Of a stretch of 64,000 nucleotides of DNA, positions 44,565-53,892 are shown piece by piece (the first letter of the stretch is position 1; each line of letters opens with the position of its first letter). The stretch is from Candidatus Kapaibacterium thiocyanatum (GTDB lineage Bacteria; Bacteroidota; Ignavibacteria; Kapaibacteriales; Kapaibacteriaceae), in the NCBI GenBank assembly GCA_001899175.1, contig MKVH01000009.1, positions 1 through 64,000 on the forward strand, written 5' to 3'. The position numbers and the translations under genes were made by a program. A model generated the notes under the pieces. That model was not told the origin of the DNA. It worked only from the letters and a program-made list of their open reading frames with translations, and searched no databases.

Positions 44565-46982
44565 ATGCCCGTCTTCCCTGCCCTTCCCATCGTCGACGTC
44601 CTGCCATCGATCCTCGATGCATTGTCGGGACATTCGTCCTGCATCCTCGAAGCGCCGCCGGGTGCGGGCAAGACAACGATCGTTCCGCTCGCCCTGCTCG
44701 ACGCTCCCTGGCTGAAGGACAGGCGCATCATCCTGCTCGAGCCGAGACGCCTCGCCGCACGTGCCGCTGCACGACGTATGGCCGATCTGCTCGGCGAGGA
44801 CGCAGGACGCACCGTGGGCTACCGCATGAGGATGGATACGAAGGTATCGAACAGCACACGCATCGAAGTCGTGACCGAAGGGATCCTCACACGGATGCTC
44901 TCGTCCGACCCGACCCTCGCAGATACGGCCATCGTGATCTTCGATGAATTCCACGAGCGATCGCTGCAGGCCGATACCGGACTCGGTCTCTGTCTGCTCG
45001 GACGCGACCTCGGCGATACCGACCTGCGCATCATGGTGATGTCGGCAACGCTGTCGTCCCTCGACCGGTTACGCACGCTGCTGCCCGAGGGCACCCCGGT
45101 GATACGCTCGGAAGGACGGATGTATCCCGTCGAGACGACGTACATGACGTCGACGCCGACGCGCCATCTCGATCACCTGATGTCGGCCGCCATCGTGGAT
45201 GCCCTGCATGATCATGACGGCGACATCCTCTGTTTCCTGCCCGGCACGGCGGAGATACGCCGTACGCTCACCGCGGCGTCAACATCGTTGGACAAGGCAG
45301 GCATCACGAACGTCGATCTCATTCCACTCTACGGTGATCTCGATGTACGCGAACAGGATCGGGCCCTGCGTCCGTCACCGGCCACACGACGCAAGGTCGT
45401 CCTGGCCACGTCCATCGCCGAAACCTCCATCACGATCGACGGCGTCCGCGTCGTGATCGACGGTGGCCGCAGCCGCGAGCCACGATTCGATCCGCGTATC
45501 GGCATGTCCCATCTCGTCACCGTACCCGTCTCCCGCGATGCTGCGGAACAGCGTCGGGGTCGGGCCGGACGTACGGCCGAGGGGACGTGCATCCGGCTAT
45601 GGACGCGAACCGAACAGGAACAGCTTCCCGAGCGGAGATTGCCGGAGATCCTCACTGCGGACCTCGCTCCCCTCGCTCTCGACCTCGCAGCCTTCGGTGC
45701 ATCCGTACAGGACGTACCGTGGATCGACGCTCCACCCGACGGGCACTACCGCCAGGCGATCGAACTGCTCCGCGAACTCCATGCTCTCGACGACGACGGA
45801 AACATCACCTCCGATGGCCGCGAAATGGCCCGCATGGCCATGCATCCGCGAATGGCACATATGATCCGCAGGGCACCCGAAGCACGGCGCATGGCCCTCA
45901 TCCTCGCAGTCCTGCTCGGTGAACGCGACATCCTGCGCGCCGTCCGCGACGCCGATCTGCGTCGTCGTGTCGCCATCATCGATGGCATGCACGACGATCA
46001 GGCCGACATGCAGGCGGTACGTTCTGCGCGACAACGTCTGTCGGTGCTGGAACGTAATGCCGCCGATCCCGCATCGCCCCTCGATATGGACTCCTGTGGC
46101 CGCATCATGAGCCTCGCCTATCCGGACAGGATCGCACGACGCAAGGACGCCTCATCTCCATTGTATCTCATGCGGAACGGACGTACGGCGCGACTGTACG
46201 ACCATGATTCCCTGATTGAGCACGAGTGGCTCGCCATCGCAGCACTCGACGGTACGGCGAGCGACGTACGTATCGGGCTCGCAGCACCGATGACGGAAGA
46301 GGACGTGCTGGGCAATGCCGGACAGGATGTCGTGACGGTTCCGGTATTCGGTTGGGACGACGATGCAGGCACCGTCGTCGCACGCATACGTCGTTCTCTC
46401 GGCTCCATTGTCCTGCAGGAACACGACGATCCGGATGCGGATCCATATGCCATCGCAGCGGCCCTGGCGGAGCATTATGCGCGGAACGACTGGAAGGACC
46501 TTCCCTGGACGGATGCTGCACGCATCCTGTATCGACGCATGACGTTCGCCGGCATCGACGTTCCGATATCCGTATGGACGGAAGCCCTCGTCGGATGCCG
46601 GAAGCGCAAGGATGTGGAGCGGATCGACGTCCGTTCCATCCTGGATACCGCGATGTCATGGGAAGAACGCCAACGCCTCGACCGGCTTGCGCCGACGCAC
46701 TACACGGTGCCCAACGGACGCCGCATCGCGATCGACTATTCGGATCCGGAACGCCCCGTCCTGGCCGTACGGTTGCAGGACATGTTCGGTGTGAAAACGC
46801 AACCTCGCGTCGCCGATGGCCGCATCGTACTCACCGTCCACCTTCTCTCGCCTGCAGGACGTCCAATACAAGTGACACAGGATATAGGCGGGTTCTGGAG
46901 CGGAAGCTATGCGGAGGTGCGAAAGGAAATGCGAGGCAGATACCCGAAGCACACGTGGCCCGAAGATCCTACGACGATGTGA
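44565..46982 (+). CDS. hrpB: ATP-dependent helicase HrpB
   Basis: An 805-residue DEAH/RHA-type helicase. Motif I is LEAPPGAGKTTIVPLALL, Ia LEPRRLAARAAARRMA and motif II the DEFH variant IVIFDEFHERSLQAD. Motif III is VMSATLSS, V LATSIAETSITIDGVRVVID and VI EQRRGRAGRTAEG. The C-terminal HrpB-specific region includes PNGRRIAIDYSDPERPVLAVR. Its cellular role is not well defined. Its 3' end overlaps the convergent hisIE gene by 14 bases. Confidence 0.93.
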   Translation: MPVFPALPIVDVLPSILDALSGHSSCILEAPPGAGKTTIVPLALLDAPWLKDRRIILLEPRRLAARAAARRMADLLGEDAGRTVGYRMRMDTKVSNSTRIEVVTEGILTRMLSSDPTLADTAIVIFDEFHERSLQADTGLGLCLLGRDLGDTDLRIMVMSATLSSLDRLRTLLPEGTPVIRSEGRMYPVETTYMTSTPTRHLDHLMSAAIVDALHDHDGDILCFLPGTAEIRRTLTAASTSLDKAGITNVDLIPLYGDLDVREQDRALRPSPATRRKVVLATSIAETSITIDGVRVVIDGGRSREPRFDPRIGMSHLVTVPVSRDAAEQRRGRAGRTAEGTCIRLWTRTEQEQLPERRLPEILTADLAPLALDLAAFGASVQDVPWIDAPPDGHYRQAIELLRELHALDDDGNITSDGREMARMAMHPRMAHMIRRAPEARRMALILAVLLGERDILRAVRDADLRRRVAIIDGMHDDQADMQAVRSARQRLSVLERNAADPASPLDMDSCGRIMSLAYPDRIARRKDASSPLYLMRNGRTARLYDHDSLIEHEWLAIAALDGTASDVRIGLAAPMTEEDVLGNAGQDVVTVPVFGWDDDAGTVVARIRRSLGSIVLQEHDDPDADPYAIAAALAEHYARNDWKDLPWTDAARILYRRMTFAGIDVPISVWTEALVGCRKRKDVERIDVRSILDTAMSWEERQRLDRLAPTHYTVPNGRRIAIDYSDPERPVLAVRLQDMFGVKTQPRVADGRIVLTVHLLSPAGRPIQVTQDIGGFWSGSYAEVRKEMRGRYPKHTWPEDPTTM

Positions 46983-47577
46983 CCATCATACGCCGACCAT
47001 TCCGCGATGCCAGCCGCTCCTCCACTTCCGAAAACCGGTGGCCGCGTACGTGGAGCAGGACAAGGACGTGGTAGAGAAGGTCAGCAACTTCGTCGACCAG
47101 CTGCTCGGGCGCGGCAACGGCTGCGAGAGCTACTTCGAGGCCTTCCTCACCGACCTTCTGCGCACAGCGATGGATGCCCTCGCGCAGCAGACGTACGGTG
47201 TACGAATGCTGATCACCGGAAGCGCCACGCAGAGCGATGATGTCCTCGAGATCGGCAAGTCTGAATATGGCTTCCTGGTCATCGAAACATGATGGGCTTC
47301 CCGTATGGCATGTCGGTCCCGCCGGCCTGGCCTTGATGAGAAGGGAATCGGCATCGCAGTCGGCGTGAATGGAGACGACGTTCAGCACATTGCCCGACGT
47401 CTCGCCCTTCGTCCACAACTCCTGCCTCGAACGACTGAAGAAGGTGACCCGACGCGTCGTCATCGTCGTATCGTAGGCATCGCTGTTCATGTATCCGACC
47501 ATCAACACGGAACCACTGTCCGCATCCTGGACCACCACGGGGAGAAGACCCGTGATATCGTCATACTTGAGTATCAT
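46969..47577 (-). CDS. hisIE: Bifunctional phosphoribosyl-AMP cyclohydrolase / phosphoribosyl-ATP pyrophosphatase
   Basis: Catalyses steps 2 and 3 of histidine synthesis. The 202-residue product starts at ATG 47577, one base inside the hisF stop. The HisI half has SGSVLMVGYMNSDAYDTTMT, WTKGETSGNVLNVVSIHADC with zinc and Mg ligands (DCDADSLLI) and PTCHTGSPSCF. The HisE half has REGIHRCAQKVGEEGLEVAL and LVDEVADLLYHVLVLL. It is the last gene of the operon, and its 3' end overlaps hrpB. Confidence 0.95.
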   Translation of the reverse strand: MILKYDDITGLLPVVVQDADSGSVLMVGYMNSDAYDTTMTTRRVTFFSRSRQELWTKGETSGNVLNVVSIHADCDADSLLIKARPAGPTCHTGSPSCFDDQEAIFRLADLEDIIALRGASGDQHSYTVRLLREGIHRCAQKVGEEGLEVALAAVAAPEQLVDEVADLLYHVLVLLHVRGHRFSEVEERLASRNGRRMMVTSS

Positions 47578-48326
47578 CACCGCACCTCGATTGAACATGT
47601 CCGCAAATAGTTCTTGAGCGTATCGACCGTACACTCCCCCCGATGGAACATGCCTGCTGCGAGCACAGCGTCTGCTCCGGAGACCAGCGGGTCGACAAAA
47701 TGTTCCACTCGTCCGGCGCCACCACTGGCGATGAGCGGAAGCCGGACCGTATGCGCTACCGCCGCGATCACATCCGTATCGAATCCGTCCTTCGTACCGT
47801 CCCGGTCGATGGACGTACACAGTATCTCCCCTGCACCACGTCCCTCGGCCACACTGGCCCATTCCAGAGCATCGAGACCGGTCGTACGCTTCCCGGAGTG
47901 CGTCATGACCTGCCATACGTGGCCCTCACGACGGACATCGACGGCCAGAACGACGCACTGACTGCCGAAGGCTGCGGCACAGCGGTCGATCAGCGATGGA
48001 TCGGCCACGGCAGCGGTATTGACGGCGACCTTGTCGGCACCGCATCGCAACATGTGCTCCATGTCGCGTTCCGAACGTATGCCACCACCGACGGTGAACG
48101 GGATGGCTATGGCTGCGGCTACATCCTCGACGACGGCGGCGAAGGTCGACCGCTCCTCGATCGTCGCCGAGATATCGAGCAGCACGAGCTCGTCGGCGCC
48201 ATCCTGTGCGTAACGCATGGCCAGTGCAACGGGATCGCCCACATCGCTCAGGTTCTCGAACCGTATACCCTTCACGGTGCGCTTGCCCATGACGTCGAGG
48301 CACGGTATGATACGTCGGGCAGGCAT
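47577..48326 (-). CDS. hisF: Imidazole glycerol phosphate synthase cyclase subunit
   Basis: HisF uses ammonia from HisH to turn PRFAR into imidazole glycerol phosphate and AICAR. The 249-residue (beta/alpha)8 barrel starts at ATG 48326 (PARRIIPCLDVMGKRTVKG, with catalytic Asp in CLDV) overlapping the hisA stop by one base. Other marks are IPFTVGGGIRSERDMEHML, ADKVAVNTAA, EILCTSIDRDGTKDGFD (second catalytic Asp) and LIASGGAGRVEHF. Confidence 0.96.
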   Translation of the reverse strand: MPARRIIPCLDVMGKRTVKGIRFENLSDVGDPVALAMRYAQDGADELVLLDISATIEERSTFAAVVEDVAAAIAIPFTVGGGIRSERDMEHMLRCGADKVAVNTAAVADPSLIDRCAAAFGSQCVVLAVDVRREGHVWQVMTHSGKRTTGLDALEWASVAEGRGAGEILCTSIDRDGTKDGFDTDVIAAVAHTVRLPLIASGGAGRVEHFVDPLVSGADAVLAAGMFHRGECTVDTLKNYLRTCSIEVR

Positions 48327-49042
48327 CAGGACATCCCTCCGATTTCGTCGAGAATACGCTCGTCGTCGAGCCACGCCCGTCCGATCACCGCCCCATCCAT
48401 TCCGATGGCTGCCAGCCCGTTCATGTCTTCCCGTCCTCGTACGCCACCACTGGCGATGAGATGCGCAGAAGCATACCGTTCACGTAGACGTTCGTACGAC
48501 GCGAAGGCCGGCCCGTTCATCATACCGTCGCGGGAGATGTCGGTGATCATGAAGCGGCACAGACCTCTGTCCGTCATGTCGTCCATGACGTCGTCGATAC
48601 GGAACGATGAGGTCTCTTTCCATCCACGGATACGTACGGTTTCCGCAGCGACGTCGATGGCCACGATGATCGCATGCGACCCGTACTGCGCAGCGATATC
48701 ACCGACCGTACGGGGTTGTACGACGGCCAGTGTTCCAATGCAGACCATGGCCGCACCGGCATCGAGCAGGCGCCGTACATCGTCTCCGGTGGAGATTCCA
48801 CCACCGACGTCGACGACGAGCGAGGTCGTACGCGCGATCTCCGACACGACATCGAGGATGCCGTGTCGTCCACTGCGTGCTCCATCGAGGTCGACGAGGT
48901 GAAGACGCTTCATGCCCGCACGTTCCAGTCGATGGGCATAGTCGAGCGGTGATCCATCGTAGTACGTGACGTCATCGAAACGGCCATTCAGGAGGCGAAC
49001 GACACGTCCATCGAGAATGTCGATGGCAGGAACAGGTATCAT
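48326..49042 (-). CDS. hisA: Phosphoribosylformimino-5-aminoimidazole carboxamide ribotide isomerase
   Basis: HisA opens the ribose ring of ProFAR to PRFAR. A 238-residue barrel related to HisF: IPVPAIDILDGRVVRLLNGR with the catalytic Asp of AID, LHLVDLDGARSGR, VVDVGGGISTGDDVRRLL, ITDISRDGMMNGPAF and LIASGGVRGREDM. It overlaps hisH by four bases and hisF by one. Confidence 0.95.
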   Translation of the reverse strand: MIPVPAIDILDGRVVRLLNGRFDDVTYYDGSPLDYAHRLERAGMKRLHLVDLDGARSGRHGILDVVSEIARTTSLVVDVGGGISTGDDVRRLLDAGAAMVCIGTLAVVQPRTVGDIAAQYGSHAIIVAIDVAAETVRIRGWKETSSFRIDDVMDDMTDRGLCRFMITDISRDGMMNGPAFASYERLRERYASAHLIASGGVRGREDMNGLAAIGMDGAVIGRAWLDDERILDEIGGMS

Positions 49043-49623
49043 AGTCGGAGGAAATTGTTGAACAGACGTTGGCCATCGTCACCGCTCTTTTCGGGATGGA
49101 ACTGCACTCCTATGGTGAGCCCATCCACGACCGCCGCCGCGAATGACCGTCCGTGCCGGCATGTCGCAGCCCTTCGGCTGCTCACATCCGCGGCATAGGA
49201 ATGGACGAAATACATCCAGCTTCCTTCAGCGATGCCGTCGAATACGGTCGTCGAGATATCCGTGATCCTGCTCCATCCCACATGCGGGATCTTGCACCCT
49301 TCTGCATCCGGCAAACGGCGTACGATACCCGGCAGACGCCCGATGCACGGAACGTCGCCTTCCTCCGACCACTCGAACAGCACCTGCATACCGAGGCAGA
49401 TTCCGAGGAGCGGCATCGTACGGCGCCGCAGGACATCGACGAGCCCTGCTTCATGCAGCGACGACATCACTCTCGCCGCATGCCCTACTCCAGGCAGGAT
49501 GACGTGATGTGTCGATTCGACGACGCCGGCGTCTCTCGTGAGAACGGCTTCCCTGCCCGCACGACGTATCGCGTGGATCACGGATCGCACGTTGGCTGCG
49601 CCCGTATCGATGACAGCTACCAT
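49039..49623 (-). CDS. hisH: Imidazole glycerol phosphate synthase glutaminase subunit
   Basis: HisH is the glutaminase that feeds ammonia to HisF. The 194-residue class I amidotransferase starts at ATG 49623 (VAVIDTGAANVRSVIHAIRR), overlapping the hisB stop by one base. It shows the oxyanion strand ILPGVGHAARVMSSL, the nucleophile in LLGICLGMQVLFE (Cys), then YFVHSYAAD and GVQFHPEKSGDDGQRLF with the catalytic His-Glu pair. Confidence 0.95.
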   Translation of the reverse strand: MVAVIDTGAANVRSVIHAIRRAGREAVLTRDAGVVESTHHVILPGVGHAARVMSSLHEAGLVDVLRRRTMPLLGICLGMQVLFEWSEEGDVPCIGRLPGIVRRLPDAEGCKIPHVGWSRITDISTTVFDGIAEGSWMYFVHSYAADVSSRRAATCRHGRSFAAAVVDGLTIGVQFHPEKSGDDGQRLFNNFLRL

Positions 49624-50663
49624 CAGAGCCTCCCCTTCGACGAAGGGATGGCATCCGATGGCACGTCGCGAATTGCGTCGCGCAATGATCTGCCGAGTCC
49701 CTTGAACATGCTCTCTACGATGTGATGGTCGTTGACACCGTCCGACTCCATGTGCAGCGTACACCGCAGACCGTCGGCGAACGACCGGAAGAAGTGCTCC
49801 ACCATCTGTGTCGGCATGGTACCAAGACGCTCCTGACGCAATGCCGCCTTCCATCGGAGGAATGGTCGATCGCTCAGGTCCATGGCCACGAGAGTACGCG
49901 CCTCGTCCATCGGCAGCACGAATCCGTACCGACCGATCCCGCGCTTGTCTCCGAGAGCGTGTCGCAACGCCTCACCAAGAGCCAGGCCCGTGTCCTCGAT
50001 CGTGTGATGGTCGTCGACATGAAGATCACCAACCGTGGTGATCACGGCATCCATGCCGGCATGGACGACGATCTGCGTGAGCATGTGGTCGAAGAATCCG
50101 ATTCCCGTCGATATCGTACACGAACCGTCCCCGTCGAGGGCGATCCATCCGCCGATCCGCGTCTCCTTCGTCGTGCGGTCGATACCAGCTCTTCTTCGTC
50201 GTCGCTTGAGGAGTGAAGCGACCTCGTCCCATGACGACAGGTCATGTGCCTCCGGTACCGCACCGATAGTCGACGCAGTCCATTCGTCGACCAGCCGCAA
50301 CCGGCCGACCTCCGGAGCTATATCGAATGACGGGGTCCAGTCACCATGGCCGAGAACGAAGGAACGACCCGCATCCATGATTCCGTCGTATCGCCCGTTC
50401 GACCGATCGGCCCGGATTTCATCGAGCCCGATCCCTTCCGAAGCGAGAACGTCCGTCAGGATATTCCACGCCATTCGACGAGTATCGCCCTGCCATACGG
50501 ATCGTCCTTCGTCCGCAATCATCATCACCACATCGTAGCCCAGTCCGACGGCTACGCGCAACGCTCCGATGGCACCTTGCCGTAGCGACGGTATCGCTCC
50601 GTCATCATCGGTACGACGAAACAAGGTCTCTTCGCCATCCAGGAAGAGTATGGATCCATTCAT
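49623..50663 (-). CDS. hisB: Imidazoleglycerol-phosphate dehydratase with a degenerate N-terminal HAD domain
   Basis: 346 residues in the layout of bifunctional HisB. The C-terminal dehydratase (from about residue 165) is intact: GIGFFDHMLTQIVVHAGMD, DDHHTIEDTGLALGEAL and VNDHHIVESMFKGLGRS keep the manganese-binding His/Glu. The N-terminal histidinol-phosphate phosphatase half is not. DxDGT is changed to DGEET (Asp9 kept, Asp11 now Glu). The Ser/Thr-Asn motif is ADEG, the four zinc-binding Cys/His and the CRKP lysine are missing, and GDxxxD reads GHGDWTPS. It probably only dehydrates. It overlaps hisDC and hisH. Confidence 0.9.
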   Translation of the reverse strand: MNGSILFLDGEETLFRRTDDDGAIPSLRQGAIGALRVAVGLGYDVVMMIADEGRSVWQGDTRRMAWNILTDVLASEGIGLDEIRADRSNGRYDGIMDAGRSFVLGHGDWTPSFDIAPEVGRLRLVDEWTASTIGAVPEAHDLSSWDEVASLLKRRRRRAGIDRTTKETRIGGWIALDGDGSCTISTGIGFFDHMLTQIVVHAGMDAVITTVGDLHVDDHHTIEDTGLALGEALRHALGDKRGIGRYGFVLPMDEARTLVAMDLSDRPFLRWKAALRQERLGTMPTQMVEHFFRSFADGLRCTLHMESDGVNDHHIVESMFKGLGRSLRDAIRDVPSDAIPSSKGRL

Positions 50664-52912
50664 CGTTCACCCCTCAACGCATCGATGACCTGGACGTTCT
50701 GCTCGCGCGTACCCACCGTGATACGAAGGTGACCGACACAATCGATATCGTCGGTACGGCTCCGCACGAGGATGCCGCGACGTTCGAGCAGCGACGTCGC
50801 CCTATCCGCATCCCGCATACGCACGAACAGGAAGTTGGCCGAGGACGGATGAACGTCGACGACGTCATCGAGCAGCATCAACTGCGAGGCCAGCCAGTTA
50901 CGTTCGTCACCGATCGCCTGTACGGTCTTCTCCATCGTTCCGCCATGATGACGTATCGCATCCGCAGCCATGCGCTGCGTCATCGACGATACGTTGAACG
51001 GAGCACGGATCGCATCGATCGCGTGAACGACGTCGGGATGGGCGAGCAGCACACCGCAACGGAGCCCGGCCAGACCCCAGGCCTTCGACAGCGTACGCAG
51101 TACGATCAGCCTGTCCTCGTTCATGATCATCGACGTGCAGTCGGCATCCTCCGCGAACTCCACATAAGCATGATCGACGACGACGTATGCGGATGTTTCC
51201 CGAAGGAGCCTCAGAACATCGTCGAGTGGCGATACATTCCCCGTAGGGTTGTTCGGCGAACAGACGATGATCATGCGGACACTTTCGTCGACGGCTGCGA
51301 TGATGCCATCGACGTCGAGTGCGAATCCGTCCATGCGTCGTACGTTCCGTACGTCCACCTTCGATGCGGCGGCACAGCGGTCGTACATCACGAAGGTCGG
51401 AGGAGTGTTCACGACGACATCCCTCCTCGGTTCGCAGAGCGCACGTATGGCGAGATCGATCAGTTCGTCGCTACCGTTCCCGCAGACGATACGATCGGTC
51501 GGAAGGCCATAGTATCGACCGAGAGCCTGACGCAGGTCCGTACAGGCGGGATCGGGATAGCGGTGCAGATCGTCACCGTACGGTGAGCCGAAGGCGTTCT
51601 CGTTCGCATTCAGCGATATCGGCGTCAGACGCCGGGTAACGGCCCTGGCATGCGCTTCGAGTCGTTCAGTGCGCGCCAACGTCGTAACGGTCGGAGCGAT
51701 GGCCTGCAACGCCGACTCCGTCGCACGCTGCACCGTCATCGTCACGCAGAAACTGTCCAGCGTCACGCCACTGACACGTCCCGCCCATCCTCCCGTCGGC
51801 AACGTATGGTTCGTACCGCTCGCATAGTCTCCAAGCGATTCCGGTGTGTACGGTCCGAGGAATACCGATCCTGCCGCCGTGATCCTGCCGCAGACCTGTT
51901 CGAGACAGTCGGGATCACCATCGTCCATGATCACGATGAGGTGTTCGGGTGCATAGTCGTTCGTGAAGGCGATGGCCTCGGCCCGATCGTCGAAGACGAT
52001 GGCCAGACCATGTTCGAGAGCACGTCCTGCGATATCCTTCCTGGGCAGTATGGCAAGTTGTTCATCCAGGGCCTTGTACGTACGCTCGACCGATGCGGCA
52101 CTCGTCGTGACCAGCACCACCTGACTGTCCGCACCATGCTCGGCCTGAGCGAGAAGGTCCGCCGCAACGGATTCGGCATCGGCCGTTTCGTCGCAGAGCA
52201 CCAGCACTTCCGATGGACCGGCGGGAAGATCGATGGCCACGCCATACAGCGATGCACGCTGCTTCGCAGCCGTGACCCATGCATTACCCGGACCGAGAAT
52301 CTTCTTCACCGGCTTCACGGATTCCGTGCCGTAGGTGAGCGCTGCGATGGCCTGCACGCCGCCGATGGCATGCACTTCACGAATGCCGCACAGTACGGCG
52401 GCAGCCATGATGGAGACGTCGGGTCGACCCGTCGATGGATCGGGTGGAGAACAGATGACGATACGTCCGCACCCCGCCTCGACGGCAGGGATGGCGAGCA
52501 TGAGTACCGTCGAACACAACGGAGCGGATCCACCGGGAATGTAGAGCCCGACCGCATCGATCGGCCTCGTCTCCATCCTGCATATCAGGCCTGGCATCGT
52601 TTCCACCTCGACGGCAGGCCGGCGCTGGGCGTTGTGGAACGTGCGGATATTCCCGGCAGCCGTTCGCATCGCCGTGATCGTGTCGGCATCGAGCATGGAC
52701 GACGAACGCTGCAGTACGTCGTCGGGAACACGACTCGTCACGATGTCGACATCGTCGAACTGGCGTGTCCAGCGACGAACGGCGGCGTCGCCACGCTGGC
52801 GGACGTCATCCATGATGACCGCGACGTCCGACCACAGCGCTTCAGGATCGGCTACGGGTCTGCGCGTCAGTGACATCCATCGTTCACGTGGCGGGTTGAT
52901 GATCGTCTTCAT
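50660..52912 (-). CDS. hisD-hisC: Fused histidinol dehydrogenase - histidinol-phosphate aminotransferase
   Basis: A 750-residue single chain starting at ATG 52912. Residues 1 to about 425 are HisD: GLYIPGGSAPLCSTVLM, KKILGPGNAWVTAAKQ, zinc/catalytic residues in LLAQAEHGADSQ (Gln, His), DYAPEHLIVI (Glu-His), SLGDYASGTNHTLPTGG (Asp) and ERLEAHARAV (His). Directly after TRRLTP comes HisC without its N-terminal arm: SLNANENAFGSPYG, CGNGSDELIDLAIRALCEP, VCSPNNPTGNV, VVDHAYVEF, the PLP Lys in LRTLSKAWGLAGLRCG and LRITVGTREQNVQVIDAL. No stop or start lies between. The two enzymes act at steps 8 and 10/9, respectively. Overlaps hisG and hisB by four bases each. Confidence 0.94.
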   Translation of the reverse strand: MKTIINPPRERWMSLTRRPVADPEALWSDVAVIMDDVRQRGDAAVRRWTRQFDDVDIVTSRVPDDVLQRSSSMLDADTITAMRTAAGNIRTFHNAQRRPAVEVETMPGLICRMETRPIDAVGLYIPGGSAPLCSTVLMLAIPAVEAGCGRIVICSPPDPSTGRPDVSIMAAAVLCGIREVHAIGGVQAIAALTYGTESVKPVKKILGPGNAWVTAAKQRASLYGVAIDLPAGPSEVLVLCDETADAESVAADLLAQAEHGADSQVVLVTTSAASVERTYKALDEQLAILPRKDIAGRALEHGLAIVFDDRAEAIAFTNDYAPEHLIVIMDDGDPDCLEQVCGRITAAGSVFLGPYTPESLGDYASGTNHTLPTGGWAGRVSGVTLDSFCVTMTVQRATESALQAIAPTVTTLARTERLEAHARAVTRRLTPISLNANENAFGSPYGDDLHRYPDPACTDLRQALGRYYGLPTDRIVCGNGSDELIDLAIRALCEPRRDVVVNTPPTFVMYDRCAAASKVDVRNVRRMDGFALDVDGIIAAVDESVRMIIVCSPNNPTGNVSPLDDVLRLLRETSAYVVVDHAYVEFAEDADCTSMIMNEDRLIVLRTLSKAWGLAGLRCGVLLAHPDVVHAIDAIRAPFNVSSMTQRMAADAIRHHGGTMEKTVQAIGDERNWLASQLMLLDDVVDVHPSSANFLFVRMRDADRATSLLERRGILVRSRTDDIDCVGHLRITVGTREQNVQVIDALRGER

Positions 52913-53817
52913 TCTATCAGCTTCTCGATAGGTGTCACAAGGATGCCTTCGGCGCCATTGGCGCGCAGCTCGTCGATGATGTCCCAGAACCGGTCTTCGG
53001 GAATGACTGCATGGACGCTGCTCCATGCCGGACGTGCGAGCGGCATCACGGTAGGGCTCTGCAGTCCTGGCAACAGATGGATGATATCGGCGAGAGCGGC
53101 GTTCGGCGCATTGAGGAAGATGGCCCGCATCGACCGGGCGCGAAGGACGGCATCGATCCTGAACAGCAGCCGGTCGCGTTCCGTCACCGTCGCCTCGTTC
53201 ACCGCATCGTTCACGATCACCACCGCTTCGGACTGCATCACCGTCTCCACTTCACGAAGACCGTTCATGAGCAGGGTCGACCCCGAGCTCACCAGATCGC
53301 AGATCGCATCGGCGAGACCGATGCTTGGTGCGATCTCCACCGAGCCGCTTATCTCGTGAACGTCGGCCACGACACCCTGACGACGCAGAAAGTCATTCAG
53401 TAAACGCGGATACGATGTCGCGATCCGCAGGCCCCGCAGATCGTTCGTTCCCGAATAGTCCATCCCTCGAGGCATGGCGATGGAGAGACGGCATCGGGCG
53501 AAGCCGAGACGCCGGACGATCATCGCACGGCATCCATGCTCGGTCACGACGTTGTCGCCGAGGATACCCGCATCCGCCACTCCCGACGCCACCGCATCGC
53601 AGATGTCGTCGTCGCGGAGAAAGAGCACGTCGAGAGGAAGGTTGGCGGCAGGCAGTACGAGGCGTGCCTCCTGATGTCCGAGGGAAAGACCGCATTCGCG
53701 CAGAAGGCGCAGTGAATCATCCGTCAGACGGCCACTCTTCTGAACGGCAAGACGGAAGGGCCTTAGGCGTCGGGCCACGGCGGTTCGATTCGGCAGGGAC
53801 GTCATGATCATGGGCAT
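52909..53817 (-). CDS. hisG: ATP phosphoribosyltransferase, long form
   Basis: HisG condenses ATP with PRPP, the committed first step. The product has up to 302 residues, the length of the long form with a C-terminal regulatory ACT-like domain, so no HisZ is needed. It has FRLAVQKSGRLTDDSLRLLR, DICDAVASGVADAGILGDNV, LRGLRIATSYPRLLNDFLRR, EISGSVEIAPSIGLADAICD and a C-terminal domain to GILVTPIEKLIE. Starts at 53817, 53811 or 53805 are possible; no Shine-Dalgarno decides. The attenuator terminator ends 10 bases upstream, so hisG is the first controlled gene. Confidence 0.94.
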   Translation of the reverse strand: MPMIMTSLPNRTAVARRLRPFRLAVQKSGRLTDDSLRLLRECGLSLGHQEARLVLPAANLPLDVLFLRDDDICDAVASGVADAGILGDNVVTEHGCRAMIVRRLGFARCRLSIAMPRGMDYSGTNDLRGLRIATSYPRLLNDFLRRQGVVADVHEISGSVEIAPSIGLADAICDLVSSGSTLLMNGLREVETVMQSEAVVIVNDAVNEATVTERDRLLFRIDAVLRARSMRAIFLNAPNAALADIIHLLPGLQSPTVMPLARPAWSSVHAVIPEDRFWDIIDELRANGAEGILVTPIEKLIE

Positions 53818-53827
53818 GGACTCGATG

Positions 53828-53867
53828 AAAAAGAAAAAGGGCCGTTCCCGGTGAGAGAACGGCCCTT
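53828..53867 (-). terminator. His operon attenuator terminator
   Basis: AAGGGCCGTTC (53867-53857), loop TCTCACCGG, GAACGGCCCTT (53847-53837), then TTTCTTTTT (53836-53828): an 11-bp perfect stem with a T-tract, located between the histidine-rich leader peptide and hisG. It would stop transcription before hisG when formed. The segment 53862-53849 (CCGTTCTCTCACCG) can instead pair with leader bases 53921-53910. Confidence 0.9.
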
Positions 53868-53892
53868 GATGGGTCGATTGCTATGGTCGGAA

